Shown one piece after another: positions 52,086 to 60,640 of a stretch of 64,000 nucleotides of DNA. Position numbers and translations under genes: made by a program. Each line of letters opens with the position of its first letter. Position 1 is the stretch's first letter. Origin of the DNA: [Scytonema hofmanni] UTEX 2349 (GTDB lineage Bacteria; Cyanobacteriota; Cyanobacteriia; Cyanobacteriales; Nostocaceae). Location: the NCBI RefSeq assembly GCF_000582685.1, contig NZ_KK073768.1:4862801-4926800 (forward strand), given 5' to 3'. The notes beneath the pieces are model-generated. The model worked only from the letters and a program-made list of their open reading frames with translations, had not been told where the DNA came from and did not search any database.

Positions 52086-52370
52086 ATGAACAAAGGTGAA
52101 TTAGTTGATGCGGTGGCTGAAAAAGCTAGTGTGACGAAGAAGCAAGCTGATGCTGTCTTAAGTGCGGCGTTGGAAACTATTATCGAAGCTGTCTCTTCTG
52201 GTGATAAGGTAACGCTGGTGGGGTTTGGTTCGTTTGAATCACGCGAACGTAAAGCTCGTGAAGGTCGCAACCCGAAAACAAACGAAAAGATGGAAATTCC
52301 AGCAACCAAGGTTCCTGCTTTTTCCGCTGGCAAAATGTTTAGAGAAAGAGTTGCACCCCCAAAAGTATAA
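52086..52370 (+). CDS. hup: HU-family nucleoid DNA-binding protein
   Basis: A 94-aa HU protein. It starts MNKGELVDAVAEKASVTKKQAD, the beta-arm region has GFGSFESRERKAREGRNPKT with the invariant Arg-Asn-Pro tip, and it ends VPAFSAGKMFRERV. HU bends DNA as a dimer and, in heterocystous cyanobacteria, is needed for normal development. The ATG at 52086 follows AAGGAG; an upstream in-frame start would add unrelated residues. Confidence 0.95.
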   Translation: MNKGELVDAVAEKASVTKKQADAVLSAALETIIEAVSSGDKVTLVGFGSFESRERKAREGRNPKTNEKMEIPATKVPAFSAGKMFRERVAPPKV

Positions 52371-52396
52371 ATTCTTTTTTAGGAAACTCTTTTTTT

Positions 52397-53605
52397 ATGC
52401 GGCAAAGAGCACACGGGGGAAATTTAGCTTGGGCAGCAGCACTCGCTGGCTGTTCCCCTAGTGCTATTCTGGATTTTTCTGCGAGCATCAGCCCTTTGGG
52501 ACCACCAAACAGCGCGATCGCTGCTATTACGTCTCAATTGGGTAATCTTAAGCACTATCCAGATCCCGATTACAGTGAACTAAGACAGGCTCTGGGTCAC
52601 TTCCATCAATTGCCGCCTGAATGGATTCTGCCGGGTAACGGTTCGGCAGAATTACTTACGTTATCAGGTAAAGATTTTTCCAAGCTAGCCGCAACAACTT
52701 TAATTACTCCAGCTTTTGGCGATTACTACCGATCGCTTGCGGCATATGATGCCAAAGTGCTGGAGTGTCCGATTGATTTGAGGAGAGGGGGGGACAAGGG
52801 GACAAGGGGACAAGGGGGACAAGGGGACAAGGGGGCAAGGGGACAAGGGGAACAAGGGGGCAAGGGGACAAGGGGGCAAGGGGACAAGGGGAACAAGAAA
52901 GAATTTCTCCCCCTCTCCTTGTCTCCCCCTCTCCTTGTCTCCCCCTCTCCCCATCCCCCCCTCTCCCAAAGCGGGTTATTGCTGAATAATCCCCACAACC
53001 CAACGGGTAAGCTGTTTTCGGTAGAAGAAATTTTGCCTTACTTGGAACAGTTTGCTTTGGTGGTGGTGGATGAAGCGTTTATGGATTTTCTGCCTCCGCA
53101 TGAGGAACAAAGTCTAATTCCGGTAATTCAGAAATATCCGAATTTGGTGATTTTGCGATCGCTAACAAAATTTTACAGTCTGCCTGGACTGCGACTCGGA
53201 TATGCGATCGCTCATCCCGATCGCTTGTCTAAATGGCAGCTGTGGCGCGATCCTTGGCCCGTTAACACTTTAGCAGCAGCAGCGGCGATCGCTGCACTCG
53301 GCGATAAAGAGTTTCAGTCTGCAACCTGGGAATGGCTACCACCTGCACGAAACCAACTCTTTCAGGGTTTAGCTCAATTACCAGGGTTGCAACCAAAGGA
53401 GAGTGCTGCTAATTTTTTACTTGTTGAGTCACAACAATCTGTCTGCCAATTGCAAGAACAATTACTTAAGGATTACCAAATTTACATTCGCGATTGTCTT
53501 AGTTTTAAAGAATTAGGCGATCGCTACTTCCGAGTTGCTGTACGCTCTAAATCAGATAACCAATGTTTACTAACAGCGCTGAAAGCATTAGTCAAACAAT
53601 TTTAG
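52397..53605 (+). CDS. cobD: CobD-like threonine-phosphate decarboxylase / class I aminotransferase
   Basis: A 402-aa PLP enzyme of the HisC/CobD fold. The N-terminus HGGNLAWAA with LDFSASISPLGPP is typical of CobD in cobalamin side-chain synthesis. The PLP lysine is Lys258 (SLTKFYSLPGLRLGYA), and NNPHNPTG supplies cofactor contacts. About 62 residues (130-190) come from an in-frame repeat tract (52781-52966) that replaces or expands a surface loop between the first strands and NNPHNPTG. The frame stays open and all motifs are kept, so the protein may still function. Confidence 0.85.
   Translation: MRQRAHGGNLAWAAALAGCSPSAILDFSASISPLGPPNSAIAAITSQLGNLKHYPDPDYSELRQALGHFHQLPPEWILPGNGSAELLTLSGKDFSKLAATTLITPAFGDYYRSLAAYDAKVLECPIDLRRGGDKGTRGQGGQGDKGARGQGEQGGKGTRGQGDKGNKKEFLPLSLSPPLLVSPSPHPPLSQSGLLLNNPHNPTGKLFSVEEILPYLEQFALVVVDEAFMDFLPPHEEQSLIPVIQKYPNLVILRSLTKFYSLPGLRLGYAIAHPDRLSKWQLWRDPWPVNTLAAAAAIAALGDKEFQSATWEWLPPARNQLFQGLAQLPGLQPKESAANFLLVESQQSVCQLQEQLLKDYQIYIRDCLSFKELGDRYFRVAVRSKSDNQCLLTALKALVKQF
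52781..52966 (+). repeat. GGGGACAAG tandem repeat inserted in frame in cobD
   Basis: A purine-rich array of about twelve 8-9 bp units (GGGGACAAG, GGGGGCAAG) is followed by a pyrimidine-rich block (CTCCTTGTCTCCCCCTC). The start GAGAGGGGGGGACAAGG is nearly the inverse complement of the end, so the tract could fold back on itself. It translates as Gly/Gln/Lys/Arg repeats then Pro/Ser/Leu-rich residues. Long opposite-strand frames here are artefacts. Confidence 0.88.
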
Positions 53606-53830
53606 ATTTGAGATGAGTGGATTTAACCTACCCACTCATAAAATGAGGCTTGAGGATTTTGGATTGGGTATCCAAAATCCTTGGCTCCAAAATCTAAAAT
53701 TCAAGAGATAATTGGGCGAATATAATTCGCGGCTACACAAACAAAGTTCACCTACGTGGACTAACCTGAAAATAGGGTTTCAAATTTCCTATCTCCAGAG
53801 TAATAAAAGAGCGCTATTGACTATTGACTA

Positions 53831-55327
53831 ATGACTATTGACTACGATGTTGTAATTATTGGCGGTAGTCTCGCTGGACGCAATGCAGCCCTTGCTGCTA
53901 CTAATCTACACGCCACTGTTGCCTTAGTGGAACCCAAGGTCAACTTGGGGTTTATTTATCACTACGCGCTTGGGGAAATAGGCAAACTTGCCCAGCGTGT
54001 TGATGCTGCGGCTAATTTTGGTATTCATTTCTATGGGGATACTGCACAGGATTACCTAAACGGGAGAATACCCACAACAGTCTTCTCAGAAAAGTGCCAA
54101 ATATCTGTAGAATGGCAAGAGGCGATGCTTTATGCTCGCGGTGTTGTCTCAAATCTTCAAGAACAAAATTCACTCGCCATTTTAGCGGCAAAGGGTGTCG
54201 ATGTCATCATTGGTAGCGGTGAATTTGTATTGTCACCTCATCTTGCTTTTGCCGTTAATAAGCGTCAGCTTCACGCACGTACCTATTTAATAGCTAGTGG
54301 TTCCCGTCCGGCAATTCCAGAAATTGAAGGGTTGCAAAGTACCGGCTTTTTTACTTTATCTAATATTTGGCAGGCTTTGGGTGAGTTTTCAACATTACCC
54401 AAAAATTGGGTGATAATTGGCGGTGTCCCCCAAAGCGTTGAAGTAGCACAAACTTTGACGCGATTGGGTTGCAGCGTGACGCTAGTTGTCAAGCATCCCT
54501 ATATTTTGCCTAATCTTGACCCAGAGATAATCCAGTTGCTACAAGGGCAGTTAGAAGCCGATGGTGTGCGCTTGCTGACGCAAACAACTGTAACTCAGGT
54601 GAGACGAATTGATAACAAAAAGTGGGTTCAGGCTGGAGATAAGGCAATTGAAACTGATGAAATTTTGGTAGCGATCGCCCAACAGCCGAATATTGAATCT
54701 TTAAATTTGGCTGCGGTAGGTGTCAAATGGCATCAACATCGCTTGATAGTCAATGACAAATTGCAAACAACTAATCGCCATATTTATGCTTGTGGTGATG
54801 TTATTGGTGGTTATGAATTTGTTAATATTGCTAATTATGAAGCCAAAATTGCCTTAAAGAATGCTTTGTTTTTTCCAGTTAGTAAAGTTAATTATCAATG
54901 CGTTCCTTGGGGACTGTTTTCTTATCCAATGCTGGCACAAGTCGGCTTAACAGAAAAACAAGCCAAATGTCGATATATTCAAGATGAAGTTTTAGTTTTG
55001 CGACAATATTTTAAAATATTGACAGCAGCCCAAATTAGCGAAGAAACTACAGGTATATGCAAATTAATTGTCCATCGTAATGGAGAAATTTTAGGCGCTT
55101 CTTTACTGGGGGCAGAAGCGGGAGAATTAATAAATATCATTGCTTTGGCTATATCTCAAAAAATTAAAATTAATCAATTAGCGAATTTATCTTTTGTTTA
55201 TCCGGGTTTCTCAGAAATTATTGAACAAACTGCACAAGAATGGGAACGGCAAAAGTTAAATAGCAATATTGGTTTGCAAGATTTTCTGGAAGGCTTCTTC
55301 CATTTTCGCCGCAATTGGAATGTTTAA
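53831..55327 (+). CDS. FAD-dependent pyridine nucleotide-disulfide oxidoreductase family protein without the redox cysteine pair
   Basis: A 498-aa protein with FAD-binding VVIIGGSLAGRNAAL, an NAD(P)-binding segment (NWVIIGGVPQSVEVAQTL), the second FAD motif IYACGDVIGG and a C-terminal dimerisation domain. It resembles dihydrolipoamide dehydrogenase/MerA proteins. At the place of the active disulfide (usually GGTCVNxGCIPSK) it reads VNLGFIYHYAL, with no Cys, so it cannot do classical disulfide chemistry. It may be an NAD(P)H:quinone or electron-transfer enzyme. Upstream bases 53606-53830 hold no gene. Confidence 0.85.
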   Translation: MTIDYDVVIIGGSLAGRNAALAATNLHATVALVEPKVNLGFIYHYALGEIGKLAQRVDAAANFGIHFYGDTAQDYLNGRIPTTVFSEKCQISVEWQEAMLYARGVVSNLQEQNSLAILAAKGVDVIIGSGEFVLSPHLAFAVNKRQLHARTYLIASGSRPAIPEIEGLQSTGFFTLSNIWQALGEFSTLPKNWVIIGGVPQSVEVAQTLTRLGCSVTLVVKHPYILPNLDPEIIQLLQGQLEADGVRLLTQTTVTQVRRIDNKKWVQAGDKAIETDEILVAIAQQPNIESLNLAAVGVKWHQHRLIVNDKLQTTNRHIYACGDVIGGYEFVNIANYEAKIALKNALFFPVSKVNYQCVPWGLFSYPMLAQVGLTEKQAKCRYIQDEVLVLRQYFKILTAAQISEETTGICKLIVHRNGEILGASLLGAEAGELINIIALAISQKIKINQLANLSFVYPGFSEIIEQTAQEWERQKLNSNIGLQDFLEGFFHFRRNWNV

Positions 55328-55455
55328 ATGATTTTTATCTCATTGTAAAGTAAAGACGTTCCGGCGGAACGTCTCTACGAGGGTTGCGATATTTTTTTAA
55401 TGTTAATTAGACATAATATAATTACTAATTAGCACATAAATAGAAGAATTTCATT

Positions 55456-55854
55456 ATGCTAGCTCAACATCAAAAAAGAATGAAAGGTAAAAAAATACCT
55501 TTATACTTATCCGTTTTAGGTTTGTCTGTCTCAGCTGTTAGCGGTGGTATTAGCTTTTTTACTAACCTAACTGCTGTTCAAGCAAGGGAGGTAGTCACAA
55601 AACCAACCATTGCCACAGTTAAAAGTATGACCAATGGCGACATTATGTGCTATGTCAATTTAGTAGATAACAAAGGAAAAGTCTACCAAAATATCGGTGC
55701 GTCTTTTGAAATTTGTGCCAGAGAAAAAACTTTTTTAAACAAGAAAGTGCGCTTATTTTATAAAAAAGTCTCAGTTAACGATTGTCAAAGCGCTGAACCC
55801 TGCGGTAAAAGCCGACTAGAAACCCTAATCACGAAGATGGAATTAATTCGATAA
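55456..55854 (+). CDS. small exported hypothetical protein
   Basis: A 132-aa protein. A basic start (KRMKGKKI) and hydrophobic helix (about residues 15-40) ending LTAVQARE resemble a cleavable signal peptide. The mature part is beta-rich with four cysteines (C62, C82, C115, C121 approximately), suggesting two disulfides in the periplasm. No family recognised. It lies alone after a palindromic repeat (55350-55378). Confidence 0.7.
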   Translation: MLAQHQKRMKGKKIPLYLSVLGLSVSAVSGGISFFTNLTAVQAREVVTKPTIATVKSMTNGDIMCYVNLVDNKGKVYQNIGASFEICAREKTFLNKKVRLFYKKVSVNDCQSAEPCGKSRLETLITKMELIR

Positions 55855-55913
55855 AAGTCTCTGATTTAAAGCTATAGCAATCCTAGATCAAAGAGTGAAA
55901 ATTAGCGGTGTTC

Positions 55914-55946
55914 AGATTCCCGACTTCTTAAAGAAGTGGGGAATCT
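55914..55946. repeat. 33-bp palindrome, inverted near copy of 24774-24806
   Basis: It forms a hairpin AGATTCCCGACTTCTT with a partner that differs at two bases. The flank GCGGTGTTC also matches the transposon copy in inverted orientation. It may terminate the response regulator gene that ends at 55968. Confidence 0.75.
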
Positions 55947-55967
55947 AACTTTTCAGGATTATTATAA

Positions 55968-57728
55968 TCATCTAGATCGATCATCGTTTCTTTTCAAGTT
56001 TCTTTCCGGCAATTTTGCACTACCAATACCTTGGAGAATACCACGACCAATTAACCCCAAACCTCTACCAATTACTTGAGTGAGAACAAAAACAATACCA
56101 CCACCAAATAAAGATAATAGTGATTTTAGCCGAGGAGCGATCGCATCCCGAAATTCTAATGCTAATGTCACTAATAGCGGAATTCCAGAAAGTTGGGCTA
56201 ACTCTTGACTGCGGGGAGCATAAATTGATATTTTCGCAATACCGCGAGGGGTAAATACAAATAGTTCATAACGACTTTCAAAAATCGCCTGAGCTTCACT
56301 GACATAATTTCGCAAGCGGTATTTCCATGATAAATCATTGCGGAAACGTTCGATTTCTCGTGTGGAAATAAATTGGCGATCGTAAAAACTTTGTTTAATG
56401 GCTTCTACATCTGCTAATGTGTTAAGCAGTGGCTGCACTACACCATTTGCCACTTGAATTAATAAATTTTCTAAAATTATTAAAGATTGCTCCATAGCCT
56501 CTAAGCTACCCGCTGCGTAAATGGCATTATCAATAGATAAATCTGTTTGAAATAGTAGATAAGAAAATAACTCTACTACCAGAGGAATCTTTAGAATAAT
56601 TTCTGTTTCTACAACTTTCGCAGCTTGCAGCAAGAAAGTAACAATTTCTAAATTTTGATTACCTACTTGTACTTTGGTAAATTTACCAAAAAAGTCTGTT
56701 GTTGATGCTTGCCATAAATCACATAATATGATATGTTTTAACTCCTTTAATTGATGAACTTCTATTTGAGAAGCACGCAGTTCATCCAAAGAATTAGCAA
56801 GTTTTTGCAGAATGAGATAAAGTAAATCCCGTTTTTTATCTGGACGCAAAATGTCAACTTCTAAAGGTTGATCGCTCAAATTTTGTAAAGGTAATTGAAG
56901 TTTTGCAACACAAGATGAAAATAATGTTGCTTGCAGCGCTCTTGGGCTAAGTAAAGAAGGATAATTTTGCTTTATTGGCGAGTCTATGACAATAGCACTA
57001 TTAAGTGAAGGATTTGTTAGTGGTTGGGCGATCGCTGTCATTTTGTCATTTTGCCTTTCTTGGGGTGTGGCTAACAGCCGATTGACTAGCCAACCAGCTG
57101 CTAATAATTCGCGTCGCTGTCCAGCTAAAATAGCTCGTTCTAGTAGCGGCAAACCGGGGACTTGCAGTTTTGCGGTCACTTCCGCCAAAGTAGCGTTAAT
57201 AGAATTAATTCCTAATAAATGCCAATTATTTCGCAGCCTAGCGAAAGGAAGACGGGAAGATTGAGGTAGAGACGTTCCGTCGGAACGTCTGTACGAAGGT
57301 GAGGAGTTTGGAGTTATTTTTCCCCCCCCCTGCCAATAATTACCACCAGATGCTATGAGTTGCATTGCCTCAACTAACTCAGAAACAAGTGTACCTTTGG
57401 GACAGTAGCCATCTACACCAGCATCTCTTGCCGCCATCAGCAGCCCTGGTTCAGAAACAGAACTGAGCAGTAAAATCGGTAAATTGGGGTACTCAGCTTT
57501 AAGTTGGCGACAAAGTTGTAAATAACGACTATTACCTAATTCCAAAATTACCAAATTCACTGCTTTGGGGTCTTTTTTGGCAAATTCTGCTAATATATGC
57601 AAGGCAACGGTATCTGTTTCAGCTTCCGATGTAACTTCCAAATTAGGGACTTGTTCCAAAACTACTCGCAACCCTAGCCGAAAAATTGGGTCTTGGTCGA
57701 TTAATAATACTTTTAGAGGATCGCTCAT
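55968..57728 (-). CDS. response regulator with DUF3685-type C-terminal domain
   Basis: A 586-aa protein. The N-terminal receiver (VLLIDQDPIFRLGLRVVL, then VNLVILELGNSRYL at the phospho-acceptor position, and KGTLVSEL) is followed by a long helical domain of the cyanobacterial DUF3685 kind. A C-terminal hydrophobic/amphipathic segment (about 545-575) comes last. The expected phospho-Asp is replaced by Glu (ILELGN), so it may be constitutively active or a pseudo-receiver. A dispersed palindrome (57266-57294) is read in frame at about residues 145-155 as SYRRSDGTSLP. Start ATG 57728. Confidence 0.8.
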   Translation of the reverse strand: MSDPLKVLLIDQDPIFRLGLRVVLEQVPNLEVTSEAETDTVALHILAEFAKKDPKAVNLVILELGNSRYLQLCRQLKAEYPNLPILLLSSVSEPGLLMAARDAGVDGYCPKGTLVSELVEAMQLIASGGNYWQGGGKITPNSSPSYRRSDGTSLPQSSRLPFARLRNNWHLLGINSINATLAEVTAKLQVPGLPLLERAILAGQRRELLAAGWLVNRLLATPQERQNDKMTAIAQPLTNPSLNSAIVIDSPIKQNYPSLLSPRALQATLFSSCVAKLQLPLQNLSDQPLEVDILRPDKKRDLLYLILQKLANSLDELRASQIEVHQLKELKHIILCDLWQASTTDFFGKFTKVQVGNQNLEIVTFLLQAAKVVETEIILKIPLVVELFSYLLFQTDLSIDNAIYAAGSLEAMEQSLIILENLLIQVANGVVQPLLNTLADVEAIKQSFYDRQFISTREIERFRNDLSWKYRLRNYVSEAQAIFESRYELFVFTPRGIAKISIYAPRSQELAQLSGIPLLVTLALEFRDAIAPRLKSLLSLFGGGIVFVLTQVIGRGLGLIGRGILQGIGSAKLPERNLKRNDDRSR

Positions 57729-57940
57729 ACTCCACTCAAAAACATAGATGCTATTTTTTGCGCTTTTAGAAAACAGCTGTGATACTTAGCTTAATCCCCT
57801 CATTGTGACTTGTTTGGGCAGGACAGAGAAAAAGGACATGGGAAATTTTATGAGGGGAAAAGGTTAAAGGGTAAAGGAAGAAAAGTTTTTCCCTTTTCCC
57901 CTTTCCCCCTTTCCCCTTCCTGCTGCCCAATGCCCAACAA

Positions 57941-58390
57941 TTAACTCTCGTCTTTGTTCTGCCGATAGCCATAGAAGTTAATACTATATTCAGTAATTTT
58001 CACTCCGGTTTGTTCTTCAACTTGGCGGATAAAATCTTCTGGTAGTTCGATATGAACATCGAGAATTTGATTTGTATCTATGCAGTTAACATGACTGTGA
58101 GAATCGCTGATATTACCGTATAAACGTCCGTCGCAGCGTTCGATACACTCAATGATATTTTGACTAGATAACGCTTCTAAGTTTTGATATACGGAGGTGT
58201 GTCCGATTTCTTTGCCTTCTTGATTTAGGCGATCGTAAATCTCTCTGGCAGAAAGATGCTCTTGTGCTTGCCACAGTAGTTCTAAAATAAAGCGACGCTG
58301 CCGGCTAACGCGCATACCCAGTGTTTGGCATCTGTCAATGGCATCTTCTAGAGAACGAATTGGTGTTGTAGAGATTACTTGTTTTTGCAT
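57941..58390 (-). CDS. Fur-family transcription regulator (PerR/FurC-like)
   Basis: A 149-aa protein. The winged helix (RVSRQRRFILELLW, GHTSVYQNLEALSSQNII) is followed by a dimerisation domain with regulatory metal site HSHVNC and further His/Asp ligands. It lacks the CxxC structural zinc pairs of typical Fur. The sequence resembles the peroxide-responsive FurC/PerR of Anabaena more than FurA, but this is a pattern judgement. It controls metal or peroxide genes in trans. The 5' side has 293 bp with no gene before the LuxR gene. Confidence 0.82.
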   Translation of the reverse strand: MQKQVISTTPIRSLEDAIDRCQTLGMRVSRQRRFILELLWQAQEHLSAREIYDRLNQEGKEIGHTSVYQNLEALSSQNIIECIERCDGRLYGNISDSHSHVNCIDTNQILDVHIELPEDFIRQVEEQTGVKITEYSINFYGYRQNKDES

Positions 58391-58683
58391 ATTTATTTAT
58401 GTTTCTTAACTATTGGGGTTATTTCTATGTTTGAACGTGTAATTGTTATTTTATTTATGCAATGTTTTTCTAATTTGCACTGAAATCCCTATATCTGTGT
58501 TTTTGCTTTTGATTGCTAGGCAAGTGCAAAGAAAGAGCGATTAGTTTTTGTGCTTCTTGAGAGTTGCTTTTTCACACCCTAATCTAAAACAAACTCATTA
58601 CAACTTTAGCTTAAAATCACGGCTTACGTCTACTTGAGGCAGGGGCTTAAGTTATGTTACGGCTATATAAATGAACTGCTGTG

Positions 58684-59175
58684 CTACTTGTGTAAGGAAT
58701 TTTCCTCAAGTAGGCAAGTAATCATAGCAGTTCTGGAAGTGACACCGAGTTTGACAAAAATACGCCGCAGGTGAGTAGCGACAGTCCAAGGGCTAATTTG
58801 GAGACGAATGGCAATACATTTGTTAGAAAGACCCTGTGCGACTAATTTAGCGATCGCAATTTCACGGGGGCTAAGATTAATTTTTTCTTCAAAACGGTCT
58901 GCATCTCCATCAAATGAAGGGTTTTCCTGGGATGCAAACTGTAGGTGGGAAATTGATTTTTCCTTGCTACAGCGCACTAGGTAGTAATGTACACCATCTA
59001 CATCAGATTCAAAAATTACTTCATTAAGCATCATGTTGGTGGTTTGAGGCAGCTTGCGAGGAGGGGAAATAGTAACTTGTCTGACTAAAACCTTTAGCAG
59101 CGCTTCTTGTTCTAACGCAAGCAGATTTTGATTCTCGGATGCAGCTACCAGTTTCTTCCTGTTGGATATCGTCAT
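58684..59175 (-). CDS. LuxR-type helix-turn-helix regulator
   Basis: A 163-aa protein. The N-terminal about 95 residues are unassigned and the C-terminal LuxR HTH reads LSPREIAIAKLVAQGLSNKCIAIRLQISPWTVATHLRRIFVKLGV, complete with both helices. There is no receiver domain, so control may be by redox, ligand or level; PedR-like single-HTH regulators in cyanobacteria are of this size. It is followed upstream by a 464-bp gap. Confidence 0.85.
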   Translation of the reverse strand: MTISNRKKLVAASENQNLLALEQEALLKVLVRQVTISPPRKLPQTTNMMLNEVIFESDVDGVHYYLVRCSKEKSISHLQFASQENPSFDGDADRFEEKINLSPREIAIAKLVAQGLSNKCIAIRLQISPWTVATHLRRIFVKLGVTSRTAMITCLLEENSLHK

Positions 59176-59639
59176 GGTTCTTATTCATCCTGTAAGTTTT
59201 ACTGGATAGATAAATTCAAATACTTAGGCAATAATTCCGCAACTAACACACAAAACTTTTTTTAAAGTGATAACCTATTACACTATTTCAAATGGCAAAT
59301 GTAATCACCCTAGTGTGTACTTACAGTTTGCCATTAACAAACGTATAATTGAATCTTTTTGATACAACTCATAACAGTCACAACCTCGAAAAATCACGGT
59401 TAATCAAAGTTAAATATATTATTTTGACTACTTAATATGTGTTTTATCCTAGCTAAATTTCAGCAGATTTTTTCAAATTATAGTAGCAATTAAGACTCTA
59501 TATCTTTGATGGTAGCTCGAATGTGTGACACTCAACCGAGCTAGCCAAAATGTGTTTCCCTAGAAAAAGCGACTTGTGGCAACCTTGCAGGAACAGTTAT
59601 ACCTAAATACGTAAGCATTCTCATCCACGGAGTCACAAG
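59176..59639. other. intergenic region with a long hairpin
   Basis: A hairpin at 59291-59335 has arms AATGGCAAATGTAA and TTACAGTTTGCCATT (one bulged base) around 16 nt. The rest is AT-rich and should contain the promoter of the 59640 gene cluster. I see no gene. Confidence 0.55.
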
Positions 59640-60503
59640 ATGTTGGACGGAGAAACGATGCAGCATGAATTTGAAGATGAATTTGAAGACGAATTTGAGA
59701 GTGGATACTCTAACGAATTCGAGGATGAATATGAAAATGAAGAATTTCTCGGCTCAATTGCCAAAGGCGTAGGCAATATGCTTGTAGGCGATGGAGAAAG
59801 CGAGTATGAAAACGAGTATGAAAGCGAAGCTTTCTTAGGAAAACTCCGCCGACTAATTCCCAAAATAACTCCCATACTCAAAAAGATAGCCCCCTATGCT
59901 GCGGGTGCTGTAGGTACAGCGATTGGTGGTCCGGCTGCGGGTGCAGCCTTAGGTGCGATTACCAGTAAATTGGCTCGCGAAAGCGAATTTGAGTCTGAAT
60001 TAACCAGTGAATTTGACAATGAGTACGAATGGACAGGGGAAATGACCAGTGAGTACGAATACGAATCCGTACCACAATATGAAGCTTTGACAGAAGCTTT
60101 AGCCACCGCTGCCAGCAAAGTTGAAAGCGAAGCCGAAGCCGAAGGCTACGCTGGGGCTTTCACAGCCAGAATTATCCCCATCCAATCGCCAGCCATGCGT
60201 CAAATAACTCCAAGTTTGATTCGAGGTTCGGTCTACTTAACCCGCACCCTACGGAAATCTCCCACAACTCGTCCATTAGTCAAAGTAATTCCCTCGATTG
60301 TTGACAGAACTAGTAAGACGTTAGCTAAACAAGCAGCAAAAGGTCAGCCGATTACGTCCCGGATGGCTGCTCGTGTGATGGCTGGTCATACCCAAAAGGT
60401 ACTTAGCAGCCCTGTCACTGTAGCCAAGACGCTGATGGGTTCGCCTAAATCAGCAGGGCGGAAAATGAAAAAGCCTGTACCAGCTAAACGAGCAATGGGT
60501 TAG
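59640..60503 (+). CDS. acidic Glu/Phe/Tyr-repeat protein with basic C-terminal domain (paralogue 1)
   Basis: A 287-aa protein. The N-terminus is built from EFEDEFE/EYENEYE-type acidic aromatic dipeptide repeats and a FLGSIAKGVGN segment, then a hydrophobic glycine-rich stretch (about residues 80-115, AAGAVGTAIGGPAAGAALG). A second acidic repeat region (about 120-165) follows, then a basic helical domain of about 100 residues ending KKPVPAKRAMG. The C-terminal domain matches that of the next gene (TRPLVK, LAKQAAKGQPIT). I do not recognise a characterised family. The start is ATG 59640, 8 bp after GGAG. Confidence 0.78.
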   Translation: MLDGETMQHEFEDEFEDEFESGYSNEFEDEYENEEFLGSIAKGVGNMLVGDGESEYENEYESEAFLGKLRRLIPKITPILKKIAPYAAGAVGTAIGGPAAGAALGAITSKLARESEFESELTSEFDNEYEWTGEMTSEYEYESVPQYEALTEALATAASKVESEAEAEGYAGAFTARIIPIQSPAMRQITPSLIRGSVYLTRTLRKSPTTRPLVKVIPSIVDRTSKTLAKQAAKGQPITSRMAARVMAGHTQKVLSSPVTVAKTLMGSPKSAGRKMKKPVPAKRAMG

Positions 60504-60640
60504 GCGAATTGAAGTAACGTTTTTAAACGTAGAGGAGCGCGGAGTAATCGCAGGGGTACGCAGAGTTTTTTTGAGTCAGGAATGAGCGCAAAAACTCTCT
60601 CGCTCCTCTTGTTCTTTTTAAATACAGGAGAACCTAAACT

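Noticed and set aside
52700..53003. Antisense Pro/Cys-rich frames in cobD
   Set aside because: They come from the GGGGACAAG tract.
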